Assembly: GCA_021829015.1 (NCBI GenBank)
Contig: JAJZOJ010000016.1
Coordinates: 1-19,909 of the forward strand
Direction: 5' to 3'
From: Microcaldota archaeon
GTDB lineage: Archaea; Micrarchaeota; Micrarchaeia; Micrarchaeales; Micrarchaeaceae
DNA length: 19,909 nt
This document shows, one piece after another, positions 6,570-13,221 of this stretch. The notes under the pieces are model-generated. The model was not told the DNA's origin. It did not search any database and saw only the letters and a list, made by a program, of their open reading frames with translations. Position numbers and translations under genes: made by a program. How positions within the stretch are numbered: position 1 is the stretch's first letter; each line of letters begins with the position of its first letter.

Positions 6570-6980
6570 TCAGTCTGAATCACTGCCGCTTATGGCTTTC
6601 CTAAGCCACTCGTCCCTGCTTATTATTGGGGCATCGCCAAACCTTTGCGACAGGTTCAAAAGGGCGTCCGCAATTGCCCTTGCCTGTTTGCAGCTCCCAT
6701 TAATAGAGATGGACGATACGAAATTGTCCACGACTATTGTATTGCATGCCCCGGAACCCCTGAACCCGTTGACAATGCTGTAGTTTATTGAAAGTCCATC
6801 GGCAGACATCCTGCCCTTGCCCTCATTCTCTAAAACAAAGTTCTGCACTACTCCGTACTTGGTATCTATCATCTCATCAGGCATGCGGACCCTCATAAGC
6901 CTCCTTGACCTGCCTAAGCTCTCATCATTGTTCGAGTCTTCGCGCTTTTGCACCTTCTGCAAACCCTGCCATTTTTCCAT
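6570..6980 (-). CDS. Hypothetical protein, first gene of the gnd-ispC operon
   Basis: A 136-residue protein that I do not recognise. The first 30 residues are charged and probably disordered (many K, R, E, D, S). Residues from about 30 to 110 look like alternating strands (RLMRVRMPDEMI, YGVVQNFVLENEG, GLSINYSIVNGF, NTIVVDNFVSSISIN). A helical tail with AIADALLNLSQRFG follows. There is no signal peptide or membrane segment. The start at ATG 6980 is chosen because a TATA element is centred 36 bases upstream, like other genes here; the in-frame GTG at 6989 would make it leaderless (27 bases). The stop is 22 bases before gnd. Position at the head of an operon for NADPH and MEP production suggests an accessory or regulatory role, but nothing in the sequence shows one. 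Confidence 0.75.
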   Translation of the reverse strand: MEKWQGLQKVQKREDSNNDESLGRSRRLMRVRMPDEMIDTKYGVVQNFVLENEGKGRMSADGLSINYSIVNGFRGSGACNTIVVDNFVSSISINGSCKQARAIADALLNLSQRFGDAPIISRDEWLRKAISGSDSD

Positions 6981-7010
6981 TTTGATCACTTGCTAGGGAT
7001 ATGCCTTGCC

Positions 7011-7020
7011 TAATATAAAA
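7011..7020 (-). promoter_or_regulatory. TATA element for the hypothetical-gnd-ispC operon
   Basis: The minus strand reads TTTTATATTA, centred 36 bases before ATG 6980 and 27 before GTG 6989. It lies between the trxB stop and this operon, so the operon has its own promoter. Confidence 0.6.
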
Positions 7021-7068
7021 GTGTTCTGTTCGACAGCCCATGTGCCAAAAATCGGCCGGCATATTGGT

Positions 7069-8004
7069 TCATTTCCCTGCAGAATCGCTTAGGTGCTGCA
7101 GGTACTCCCTTGCCTGCAGCGCAGCCTTAGTCCCGCTTCCTGCGGCAGTGACAGCCTGCCTGTATACCCTGTCGGCAACGTCCCCTGCAACGAACACGCC
7201 CTCTATGTCCGTCTTTACCTCGTCCTTGGTGACTATGTAGCCCTGCTCGTCAAGCCTTATCTTTCCCTTGAGGAATGCGGTATTCGGGGAATGGCCTATC
7301 GCGACGAACACCCCGTCTATCCTGAGCTCCGATGTCTCATTGGTAAGCAGGTTCTTTATCTTAACCCCGGTTACCTTCTCGTCCCCTAGTATCTCCTCAA
7401 CGACGCTGCTCATCATCGTCTTGATCTTAGGGTTCGAGGTAGCCTTCGACTGCATTATTTTGCTGGCCCTGAACTGGTCCTTCCTGTGCACTATCGTAAC
7501 GCTGCTGGCGAACCTAGTGAGGAAGATGGAATCCTCCATTGCGGTGTCGCCCCCTCCTACGACTATGACGCTCTTGCCCTTGAAGAACGCGGCATCGCAT
7601 GTCGCGCAGCTGCTTACCCCCTTGCCCATGAATCTCTTCTCCGATTCAAGCCCCAACCACTTCGATGAGGCTCCTGGAGCGAGTATCACGCATTTTGCGC
7701 TGTATTCCTTGCTCCCCGTCTTTATGGTGAATGGCCTCTTCGCTAAATCAACGTCCGTGACGTCCTCGTCGATGAATCTGGTCCCGAACCTCTCAGCCTG
7801 CTTCCTGAACAGCATCATGAGGTCTGGCCCCTGTATCCCCTCGGGGAAACCAGGGTAGTTGTCGACAAGTGTGGTAAGGAGCAGCTGCCCGCCGTACTGC
7901 GAGCCGTCTATCATCAAAGGTTTGAAATCCTCCCTTGCGGTGTATATTGCCGCGGTGTACCCTGCCGGCCCGCCGCCTACTATTATGAGATCCTCGGTGT
8001 CCAT
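7069..8004 (-). CDS. trxB: Thioredoxin reductase (TrxB-like flavoprotein)
   Basis: A 311-residue low-molecular-weight thioredoxin reductase that passes electrons from NAD(P)H through FAD to a redox-active disulfide and on to thioredoxin or a glutaredoxin-like partner in the cytosol. FAD loop IIVGGGPAGYTAAIY (7-21); YGGQLLLTTLVDNYPGFP (37-54); active-site SSCATCDAAFF with Cys133 and Cys136; second dinucleotide loop VVGGGDTAMEDSIFL (148-162); HRKDQFRAS (173-181), whose Arg/Lys pattern fits NADPH; C-terminal FAD motif GVFVAGDVAD. The length and all motifs are complete. It is divergent from the beta-CASP protein, with a TATA element 27 bases before its ATG, so the transcript is probably leaderless. 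No thioredoxin gene is in the window. Confidence 0.95.
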   Translation of the reverse strand: MDTEDLIIVGGGPAGYTAAIYTAREDFKPLMIDGSQYGGQLLLTTLVDNYPGFPEGIQGPDLMMLFRKQAERFGTRFIDEDVTDVDLAKRPFTIKTGSKEYSAKCVILAPGASSKWLGLESEKRFMGKGVSSCATCDAAFFKGKSVIVVGGGDTAMEDSIFLTRFASSVTIVHRKDQFRASKIMQSKATSNPKIKTMMSSVVEEILGDEKVTGVKIKNLLTNETSELRIDGVFVAIGHSPNTAFLKGKIRLDEQGYIVTKDEVKTDIEGVFVAGDVADRVYRQAVTAAGSGTKAALQAREYLQHLSDSAGK

Positions 8005-8025
8005 ACTAGTTTAGCGCCGCAAAAA

Positions 8026-8035
8026 CATATAAATA
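8026..8035. promoter_or_regulatory. TATA element between trxB and the beta-CASP gene
   Basis: CATATAAATA is centred 27 bases before the trxB ATG (8004), fitting a leaderless trxB mRNA. It is nearly symmetric, but it lies only about 11 bases before ATG 8042 of the plus-strand gene. It can therefore serve that gene only if translation starts at ATG 8078. Confidence 0.5.
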
Positions 8036-8041
8036 TGAGTA

Positions 8042-9049
8042 ATGCTTTATTGGAATACATCAAAAGACGGCGACCTGATGATAGAATCCAACAATGTTAG
8101 GATATCCCTTGACAGGAGGGAACGCGAGTCCGACATCGATTTCATTTCACATGCGCATACAGATCACCTTGGGGCGGCAAGATCCTCCAAAGGGATACTT
8201 GCCAGCCAACAGACCATGGAGCTCATAGAGAGCGCATACGGCCTGTCAGTGCGCAACAGGGCCTCCTGCGCGGAGAACATGCGCCTGCTCGAGGCCGGCC
8301 ACATGCTCGGCTCAAGGCAGTTGTCAGTAGACTGCGAGAAGGCAGGGGCCCGCATAACATACACTGGGGATTTTCAGACCTCAAAATCAAGGACGGCAAG
8401 GCGGATAGAGGCCGTAGATTCGGACGTGCTGATAATGGACTCTACATATGCGGATTCGCTGCTGCGCTTCGATGACAAGGAGGAGGTCGAATCCGCCCTC
8501 CAGGATTGGACCATCGGCAAGATAAGGAAGGGGATAGTCATATTCAGCGCCTACGCGATGGGCAAGGCGCAGGAGCTCATAGCGATACTCAACGAGGTTG
8601 GGATAAAGCCGCTGGTCAGCAGGAAGATAAGCAGGGTCTCAATGGTATACCAGGCCAACGGGGTACGGCTGGACTATTCGTCCGCATACGATTCAGATGA
8701 AAGCTATGGATCACTCATACGCGACAACTTCGTTGGAATAACGGACTCAAGGGGCCTGGCATCCTTCAAGGCCGGCCTGCAGGCGGCTCACAACAAGAGG
8801 GTATATACTGCGGTTGCAACGGGATTCGCCAAGATATTCAGGTTCGATACCGATGCGCAGTTCGCCCTTAGCGACCATGCGGACTTCTCGCAGAGCGTAG
8901 AATACATAGAGGCATCGCGTTCCAGCAAGGTATTGACTTATGGCCCGAACGCCGGGCAGTTCGCAGCAAACCTATCAAGGGATGGCTATGATGCGGAGCC
9001 GTTCAGCGATGCATCTGCGGCAATGGCCATGGCTGCATGCCGCGCATGA
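8042..9049 (+). CDS. Beta-CASP metallo-beta-lactamase protein (COG1236-like RNA/DNA nuclease)
   Basis: A member of the MBL/beta-CASP nucleases related to CPSF-73 and RNase J, here in the short exonuclease-like group. Motifs: HAHTDH at 37-42 (two-zinc site), EAGHMLGSRQL (third His), TYTGDF (bridging Asp), LIMDSTYAD (beta-CASP motif A), IVIFSAYAMGKAQEL, and ALSDHADF (motif B His). The final motif, usually T/V-H-G, reads LTYGPN here, with Tyr in place of His. This may alter metal binding or specificity. Length is 335 residues from ATG 8042. The start is uncertain: the TATA element favours ATG 8078, but DGDLMIESNNVRISLD before the metal motif resembles the usual N-terminal strand pair and favours 8042. 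Likely cytosolic; the substrate is unknown. Confidence 0.85.
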   Translation: MLYWNTSKDGDLMIESNNVRISLDRRERESDIDFISHAHTDHLGAARSSKGILASQQTMELIESAYGLSVRNRASCAENMRLLEAGHMLGSRQLSVDCEKAGARITYTGDFQTSKSRTARRIEAVDSDVLIMDSTYADSLLRFDDKEEVESALQDWTIGKIRKGIVIFSAYAMGKAQELIAILNEVGIKPLVSRKISRVSMVYQANGVRLDYSSAYDSDESYGSLIRDNFVGITDSRGLASFKAGLQAAHNKRVYTAVATGFAKIFRFDTDAQFALSDHADFSQSVEYIEASRSSKVLTYGPNAGQFAANLSRDGYDAEPFSDASAAMAMAACRA

Positions 9050-9107
9050 TATATTCCAATTCTTCTGGCCACAAGAGATCCAATTGCTGTTTATTTAGGG
9101 TAATAAA

Positions 9108-9797
9108 ATGATGGAAAAAGTTGCAGAGGTCCATTGCATGGATCCAAGAAGCAGGCATCACGAGAGGCTGGGCCTGAAGATAAAGACCGCGGGCGGTTTC
9201 GTAGGGGGAAACCTGAAGGCCAGCATGCCGGACCTGCTAAGAAAGTATGGAATAGAGACCCTTAGGATCAACCAGCACACCGACTGCGGTGCAATGGCCA
9301 TTGTCCATTCAGGGGTGAAAGACAGGAAAAGCGTAGATGGCACAACATACAACTCTCTTGTTAAGCCGTTCATGCACTATATAAGGCGCCCGGAAGACGA
9401 GAAGAAGCTGCCGGGAATAGCAATGGGGATACAGATATGCATAGCTGCGGGGTGGAAGAAAGAGGGGCTGAAGAAGATATCCTGCTCCATTTCAGAGACC
9501 GTGGGCAAAGTAGAGGGGCCAAAGACCCTGCTGCTGACCGCACCGTTCTTCAGCAGGTCTGAGGACCTCGTCAATTCGATAGGGTTAAGCCCCGAGCGGA
9601 CGTACATAATAACGCTGGTTCCCGGAAACATACACAGGATGTCCGTCGACCCAAAGATAGCAGTAAGGTACCTTGGAATAAACAATGTCGTGCTATACAA
9701 GAACGGCAGCGACGATACAAGTGTCATAGAGAGATTCTGGCATGCCACTAGGAGCAAGAGGATTGACCTTGGGGCTAAGGTTGAAAGGATAGATTAG
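9108..9797 (+). CDS. Beta-carbonic-anhydrase-like protein 1
   Basis: A 229-residue protein with beta-class carbonic anhydrase zinc-site motifs: CMDPR (Cys10, Asp12, Arg14) and QHTDCGAMAI (His57, Cys60), with spacing similar to true beta-CAs. The usual R-N-A-G-G after the first motif is changed to KTAGGFVGG. The last 110 residues, including TLLLTAPFFSRSEDLV, RTYIITLVPGN and IAVRYLGINNVVLYKN, extend beyond a typical beta-CA and look like a second alpha/beta unit shared with the next gene. The start is the first of two adjacent ATGs (9108 and 9111), after a TTAGGG that could act as a weak ribosome site. Its TAG abuts the ATG of the paralogue with no gap, so the two products are probably made together. 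The zinc site is seen directly; CO2 hydration is inferred from the family. Confidence 0.75.
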   Translation: MMEKVAEVHCMDPRSRHHERLGLKIKTAGGFVGGNLKASMPDLLRKYGIETLRINQHTDCGAMAIVHSGVKDRKSVDGTTYNSLVKPFMHYIRRPEDEKKLPGIAMGIQICIAAGWKKEGLKKISCSISETVGKVEGPKTLLLTAPFFSRSEDLVNSIGLSPERTYIITLVPGNIHRMSVDPKIAVRYLGINNVVLYKNGSDDTSVIERFWHATRSKRIDLGAKVERID

Positions 9798-10529
9798 ATG
9801 CCCCGCATGCTTATAGGCTGCATGGACCGCCGGCTTAACCTGTTCCTAGATAGGCTTGCCGATGCCTCCGGGGACGACGCTGCAATGGTGGTACGCAATG
9901 CGGGTGGATGCGTCGCAGGGGCGCTTGGCACAATAGAATCCGCCTCGCCAACAGAGATAGAATGCTATACCCATACGGATTGCGGTGCAATGAGGGTCGC
10001 CCTCGCCGCATGCGCTGAGTTGGGCAGCGGAAAGCCGCTAGATGGGACGGAATCAAGCCCAGGGATATATGATACGGTCATAGCTCCGCTTTCCGGAAGG
10101 GCATACGGAAGCGCATCGGAGATAGAGGCCGCAAACACCGAGGTGCAGAGGGCATGCCTTGCCTCTTTGGCCGCATCGCACCCTGGAATGAAATACGGAT
10201 GCGAGCTCGTGGACCTTGGCAAGCTAAATGTCCCTAAGCCTGCCGGCGAGCACGTGCTTGCGATAGGGACCGCATTTTCCGGCAGATATGCCGAGCTGTC
10301 CGCAAGGAACGGTCTTGAGGTGAACGGAACCTACTTCGTGCAGGCAAACACGATTGACGAGGTACTGCCGCCTTCACTTCTTGCGATAGACAAACTGGGA
10401 CTGCGCAGGGTCGTCTTCCTTTCTGCAAAGGAGAGGGACAACGAGATTCTGCAGCAGTGGGCGTCAAGCAAGCCATTTGAAGCAATGTTCAGGAGGCATG
10501 GGATAAACCCTGAGATAATTGGGCTGTGA
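9798..10529 (+). CDS. Beta-carbonic-anhydrase-like protein 2
   Basis: A 243-residue paralogue of the preceding gene, starting with ATG directly after its stop. Zinc motifs: GCMDRR (Cys8, Asp10, Arg12), the classical VVRNAGG (31-37) and YTHTDCGAM (His59, Cys62). It keeps the RNAGG element that gene 1 has lost, so it is closer to standard beta-CAs (the Rv1284-like group). A loop rich in Gly, Ser and Ala (about 70-115) follows. The C-terminal part, GTYFVQANTIDEVLPPSLLAIDKLGLRRVVFLSAKERD, aligns by pattern with that of gene 1 (strand, Pro-rich turn, A-x-x-x-L-G-x-x-x-V-V). The abutting pair suggests a hetero-oligomer, natural because beta-CAs work as dimers. Neither protein shows a signal peptide or membrane segment. 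Confidence 0.78.
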   Translation: MPRMLIGCMDRRLNLFLDRLADASGDDAAMVVRNAGGCVAGALGTIESASPTEIECYTHTDCGAMRVALAACAELGSGKPLDGTESSPGIYDTVIAPLSGRAYGSASEIEAANTEVQRACLASLAASHPGMKYGCELVDLGKLNVPKPAGEHVLAIGTAFSGRYAELSARNGLEVNGTYFVQANTIDEVLPPSLLAIDKLGLRRVVFLSAKERDNEILQQWASSKPFEAMFRRHGINPEIIGL

Positions 10530-10557
10530 CATGCTTTGCCGTCGGCCTGGTTAAAGC

Positions 10558-10570
10558 ATATATATAAAAT
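10558..10570 (+). promoter_or_regulatory. TATA element for the small membrane protein
   Basis: ATATATATAAAAT is centred about 39 bases before ATG 10603. A second box, GATATAAATC at 10584-10593, is too close to the ATG to be the main one. Confidence 0.55.
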
Positions 10571-10602
10571 ACTATGCTTACATGATATAAATCAGTGGGT
10601 TT

Positions 10603-11013
10603 ATGGGAAACAAACCAACAGCATCATTGGTCTTGTTGATACTAGGAGGATTGTTTATGATAGGAGGCGGCGCGCTCACAGCATTAGTGGGCCAGTTTGC
10701 CGGCAATGTGGTCAGTCATTCGACTAGCAATTTCATTGTGAACGGGAAAAGCGTCACCGGCGCCCAGCTGGCCTCCTCGACCTCTGGAGTACTTGGCATC
10801 GATGGGCTGGTTGGCATAATAGCCGGCATAGTTGTGATACTGTCCGGGATCATGGCATACATAAGCGCCTCGAAGAACACAAAGAATGTCAAGCTTTTCG
10901 GCGCCATTGCACTTGTATTTGCACTTGTTAGCCTGCTGGATCTTGGCGGATACGTACTAGGCTTTATTCTTGCACTTATCGGAAGCATACTGGCCATCGT
11001 ATACAAGGGCTAA
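10603..11013 (+). CDS. Small four-helix membrane protein, unknown function
   Basis: A 136-residue protein with four hydrophobic segments at about 8-31, 65-87, 98-112 and 113-133. A polar, Ser/Thr/Asn-rich loop of about 33 residues (SHSTSNFIVNGKSVTGAQLA) separates the first two, and a short basic loop (KNTKNVK) the second and third. Helices are rich in Gly, Ile and Ala. The loop basicity suggests a cytoplasmic N-terminus and the long loop outside. The family is not recognised; similar small glycine-rich four-helix proteins are common in archaea. It is monocistronic: its own TATA element precedes it and a long T-rich tract follows, and it converges on the MscS gene. Confidence 0.8.
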   Translation: MGNKPTASLVLLILGGLFMIGGGALTALVGQFAGNVVSHSTSNFIVNGKSVTGAQLASSTSGVLGIDGLVGIIAGIVVILSGIMAYISASKNTKNVKLFGAIALVFALVSLLDLGGYVLGFILALIGSILAIVYKG

Positions 11014-11027
11014 TGGGGTATGCAATC

Positions 11028-11072
11028 CTCTTTTCCTTTATTTTATTTCTTATTTCCCTTTGTTTTATTTCT
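11028..11072 (+). terminator. T-rich archaeal terminator tract
   Basis: About 45 bases made almost only of T with scattered C and A begin 15 bases after the membrane protein stop. The plus-strand RNA would carry several U4 runs, as at archaeal intrinsic terminators. The tract covers the last codons of the convergent mscS gene. Confidence 0.65.
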
Positions 11073-11961
11073 CACGGTGCCTTATGTCGAGCAGCGCCTT
11101 GATTGCGTTCTCAGAAAGCCATTGGCTGACCTCGTCGTAGTCAAGCACCTTGACCCTGGCATTTATTATTATCCCCATGCTCTGTTCGCTGCTTATTAGG
11201 GATATTTTCGTGGTAAGGTCCATGAGTTTATCCATGTACCTTCTATGGCTGCTTTCAGACAGCCTTGTATGCAGCGCCTCCCTGAACCTGCCGATGTCCG
11301 TTTCCCTTGGTACGTCAAGCCTTATGCGTATCGACCGCTCGCTTATCCTGCTGTGGTTCTGCAGAAGCCCTTGGCTCATTGCCGAGTTCGGTATGTACAT
11401 CAGTATGTGGTCATCCTTCATGAGCCGCGTGTATATAACCCCTATGCTCTTCACGGTTCCAGTTATCTCGGAGAACATGGGCTCATGCATGTATGTCGGC
11501 GCCTGTATCGAGTAATACAATGGCATGAACGTTATCTTATCTCCTGCCTTGAACGGCCTAGAGTAGAGCATCGACAGCCCCGCGAATACGTTCCCCAGGG
11601 TGCTCTGCGTAGCCAGGCCTACGACTATGCCAAGGAATCCTGCACCGATGAGAAGGCTTGCGATCGACACCTTCATGGTGTGGAGAAGCACCAAGGCCAA
11701 TACCGGGTATGCGACTAGCCTAAGTATCTGCGCGGTCTCGTGTGCCTCCCCGTTCCTGCTGGTCAGCCCTCCGAAGGCGATTATGATTCCTGCGAGCGCG
11801 TACACAATCGCGATGCCTATGGCGATCTGCATGGCAAGCGCAGGCACGAACGGATATTCTGCAGCTACGGAATCGTAGGAGATCGCTATCAGGTATGCCA
11901 ATATGGCACACACCACTATCAGCGGCTCAACCGCGTGCTTGATGCCCGCTCTGCCGGACAA
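11065..11961 (-). CDS. mscS: MscS-family mechanosensitive channel
   Basis: A 298-residue membrane channel that opens under membrane tension to release solutes on osmotic downshock. Hydrophobic helices lie at about 9-29 and 42-62. The pore region then runs VAYPVLALVLL, ASLLIGAGFLGIVVGLATQ (Ala/Gly-rich pore-lining helix) and GNVFAGLSMLYSRPFKAGDKI, followed by the beta domain (ITGTVKSIGVIYTRLMKDD, YIPNSAMSQGLLQNHS) and a short C-terminal alpha/beta domain. The G-x-V-x-x-I-x-x-x-x-T-x-x-x-x-D pattern and I-P-N are diagnostic. An extra stretch, PLYYSIQAPTYMHEPMF, interrupts the beta domain. The start is TTG, fixed by a perfect GGAGGTGA six bases upstream. It follows the Gfo/Idh/MocA gene by 40 bases on the same strand and may be co-transcribed. 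Confidence 0.92.
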   Translation of the reverse strand: MSGRAGIKHAVEPLIVVCAILAYLIAISYDSVAAEYPFVPALAMQIAIGIAIVYALAGIIIAFGGLTSRNGEAHETAQILRLVAYPVLALVLLHTMKVSIASLLIGAGFLGIVVGLATQSTLGNVFAGLSMLYSRPFKAGDKITFMPLYYSIQAPTYMHEPMFSEITGTVKSIGVIYTRLMKDDHILMYIPNSAMSQGLLQNHSRISERSIRIRLDVPRETDIGRFREALHTRLSESSHRRYMDKLMDLTTKISLISSEQSMGIIINARVKVLDYDEVSQWLSENAIKALLDIRHREK

Positions 11962-11967
11962 GGCTGG

Positions 11968-11975
11968 TCACCTCC
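11968..11975 (-). promoter_or_regulatory. Perfect Shine-Dalgarno before mscS
   Basis: The minus strand reads GGAGGTGA, a full complement of the archaeal 16S rRNA 3' end, six bases before a TTG codon. It decides the unusual start and is the only such strong site I noticed here, fitting an internal gene of an operon. Confidence 0.8.
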
Positions 11976-12001
11976 TCATATTTGCATAGATGCATTTTTA
12001 A

Positions 12002-13126
12002 TTACACATGTGGGGAGTTGGAGATGCCATCGGAGATGAACCTACCTACCTCCTCGTTTCCTGATTCAATGCCTATGCTCTTGTAGATCCTCTGGTATTC
12101 CCATTGCGGCCTGAATATTTCCTCTATGTCGCCTATCTTAAGGCCGCTGTGGCTGCCATCCCTGCACAGACCTATCACATCGCCCACGAAAAGCTCCGAT
12201 GTGTTGCTTCCCGTGAGTTGGTCCATCTGCTGTCCGACGGCAGTGTCCGCAAACCTCAGCGATCCCCTTTCGGGCGAACTAAACTCCTTGTCATGGCCTG
12301 GGAACTCCATGTCTAGGACCTTCCCGGATTCGAAGAGTATCCTTATCGACCTGGCAGCCTTGCCTGCCGGGACTCCCTTTGCGACCCTTATAGTAGCTGC
12401 GGCCCCATCCGCGAAGTTCTCCCCGGAAAGTCTGACCCTGGATTCGACTCCTGTCGGGAATTCCTTACTGTAACTTTCGTTTACCACAAGGTTCCTGACG
12501 CTAGAAAGCGCCCCGAACCTGCACCTTGTTGAATAGTATATGACCTCGTATGGGTGCACCCAGTCCATGAATATGCCCCCGTTGGCCATGTCAAGCAGCC
12601 AGGTCCTTCTCATGTCCTCCTCGCTTGTCTCCTCGAAGAACGCCGCGCTTATTGAGCGTATTTTCCCCTCGCGTGCTACGATCCCCTGTAGCTCAGAGGC
12701 AAGCTGGATTGAGGGCTGCTTGTGTATGTAATGCAGGTGCAGGTAGACGCTGCCCTCCAGGCCGTTGTCCCTTATGTGGTTAACTATGCTCCTGAACTGC
12801 CCCTCGTCGGTCGCAAGGGTCTTCTCCACTATCACCTTTTTGCCGTGCCTCAGTGATTCCATCGCCTGCAGCATGTGGAACCTGTTCGGATCGGATATGT
12901 GCACCATGTCTATGTCCTTGAAGAAATCCTCAGGAATGCTTCCAGACGCATCGGATATGTAGTACGATGAGCTGTCTATGCCGAAACTCGTGAGAAGCTC
13001 AGCCTTGTCCGCGAAGGGCCTGGTGCCTACCGCCTTCCTAAGGTCCAATCCCTCGCCGGAATTCACTCCTGCCTTTAGCCATGCGAACCAATGGCCAAGC
13101 CCAACTACCCCTAATCTGCACCCCAT
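12002..13126 (-). CDS. Gfo/Idh/MocA-superfamily oxidoreductase, possibly G6PDH-like
   Basis: A 374-residue NAD(P)-dependent sugar or sugar-phosphate dehydrogenase. A Rossmann start, LGVVGLGHW (5-13), is followed by SDPNRFHMLQAM and KKVIVEKTLATDE (EKT at 101-103 in place of the usual EKP). In the second domain, YLHLHYIHKQ puts His132 and Lys136 30 and 34 residues after Lys102. GGIFMDWVHPYEV supplies Asp188 and His191. As I recall it, glucose-6-phosphate dehydrogenase (same superfamily) has EKP, then H-Y-L-G-K 30 residues on, and a catalytic His about 62 after that; the spacing here is 30 and 59. This suggests, but does not prove, a hexose-phosphate substrate. A 6PGDH-family gene is divergent from it and mscS follows it. 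The plain alternative is a generic Gfo/Idh/MocA enzyme of unknown substrate. Confidence 0.8.
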   Translation of the reverse strand: MGCRLGVVGLGHWFAWLKAGVNSGEGLDLRKAVGTRPFADKAELLTSFGIDSSSYYISDASGSIPEDFFKDIDMVHISDPNRFHMLQAMESLRHGKKVIVEKTLATDEGQFRSIVNHIRDNGLEGSVYLHLHYIHKQPSIQLASELQGIVAREGKIRSISAAFFEETSEEDMRRTWLLDMANGGIFMDWVHPYEVIYYSTRCRFGALSSVRNLVVNESYSKEFPTGVESRVRLSGENFADGAAATIRVAKGVPAGKAARSIRILFESGKVLDMEFPGHDKEFSSPERGSLRFADTAVGQQMDQLTGSNTSELFVGDVIGLCRDGSHSGLKIGDIEEIFRPQWEYQRIYKSIGIESGNEEVGRFISDGISNSPHV

Positions 13127-13157
13127 GGTATCGTCTATTTCAAAACCGGACGGTAGA

Positions 13158-13169
13158 TTTTATATATTT
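13158..13169 (-). promoter_or_regulatory. TATA element for the Gfo/Idh/MocA gene
   Basis: The minus strand reads AAATATATAAAA, centred about 38 bases before ATG 13126. Confidence 0.6.
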
Positions 13170-13180
13170 GAAAGAAACCT

Positions 13181-13190
13181 ATTATAAAGT
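13181..13190 (+). promoter_or_regulatory. TATA element for the 6PGDH-like gene
   Basis: ATTATAAAGT is centred 37 bases before ATG 13222. GTGAT at 13213-13217 lies five bases before the ATG and could act as a short Shine-Dalgarno. The two divergent boxes in this gap are about 20 bases apart. Confidence 0.55.
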
Positions 13191-13221
13191 TACATTTGCG
13201 GTTTTGTATCAAGTGATATAG

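Noticed and set aside
6548..6583. GTG start at 6583 for the 6-phosphogluconate dehydrogenase
   Set aside because: It would add 12 residues before the Rossmann fold and overlap the upstream gene by 14 bases; ATG 6547 fits family length.
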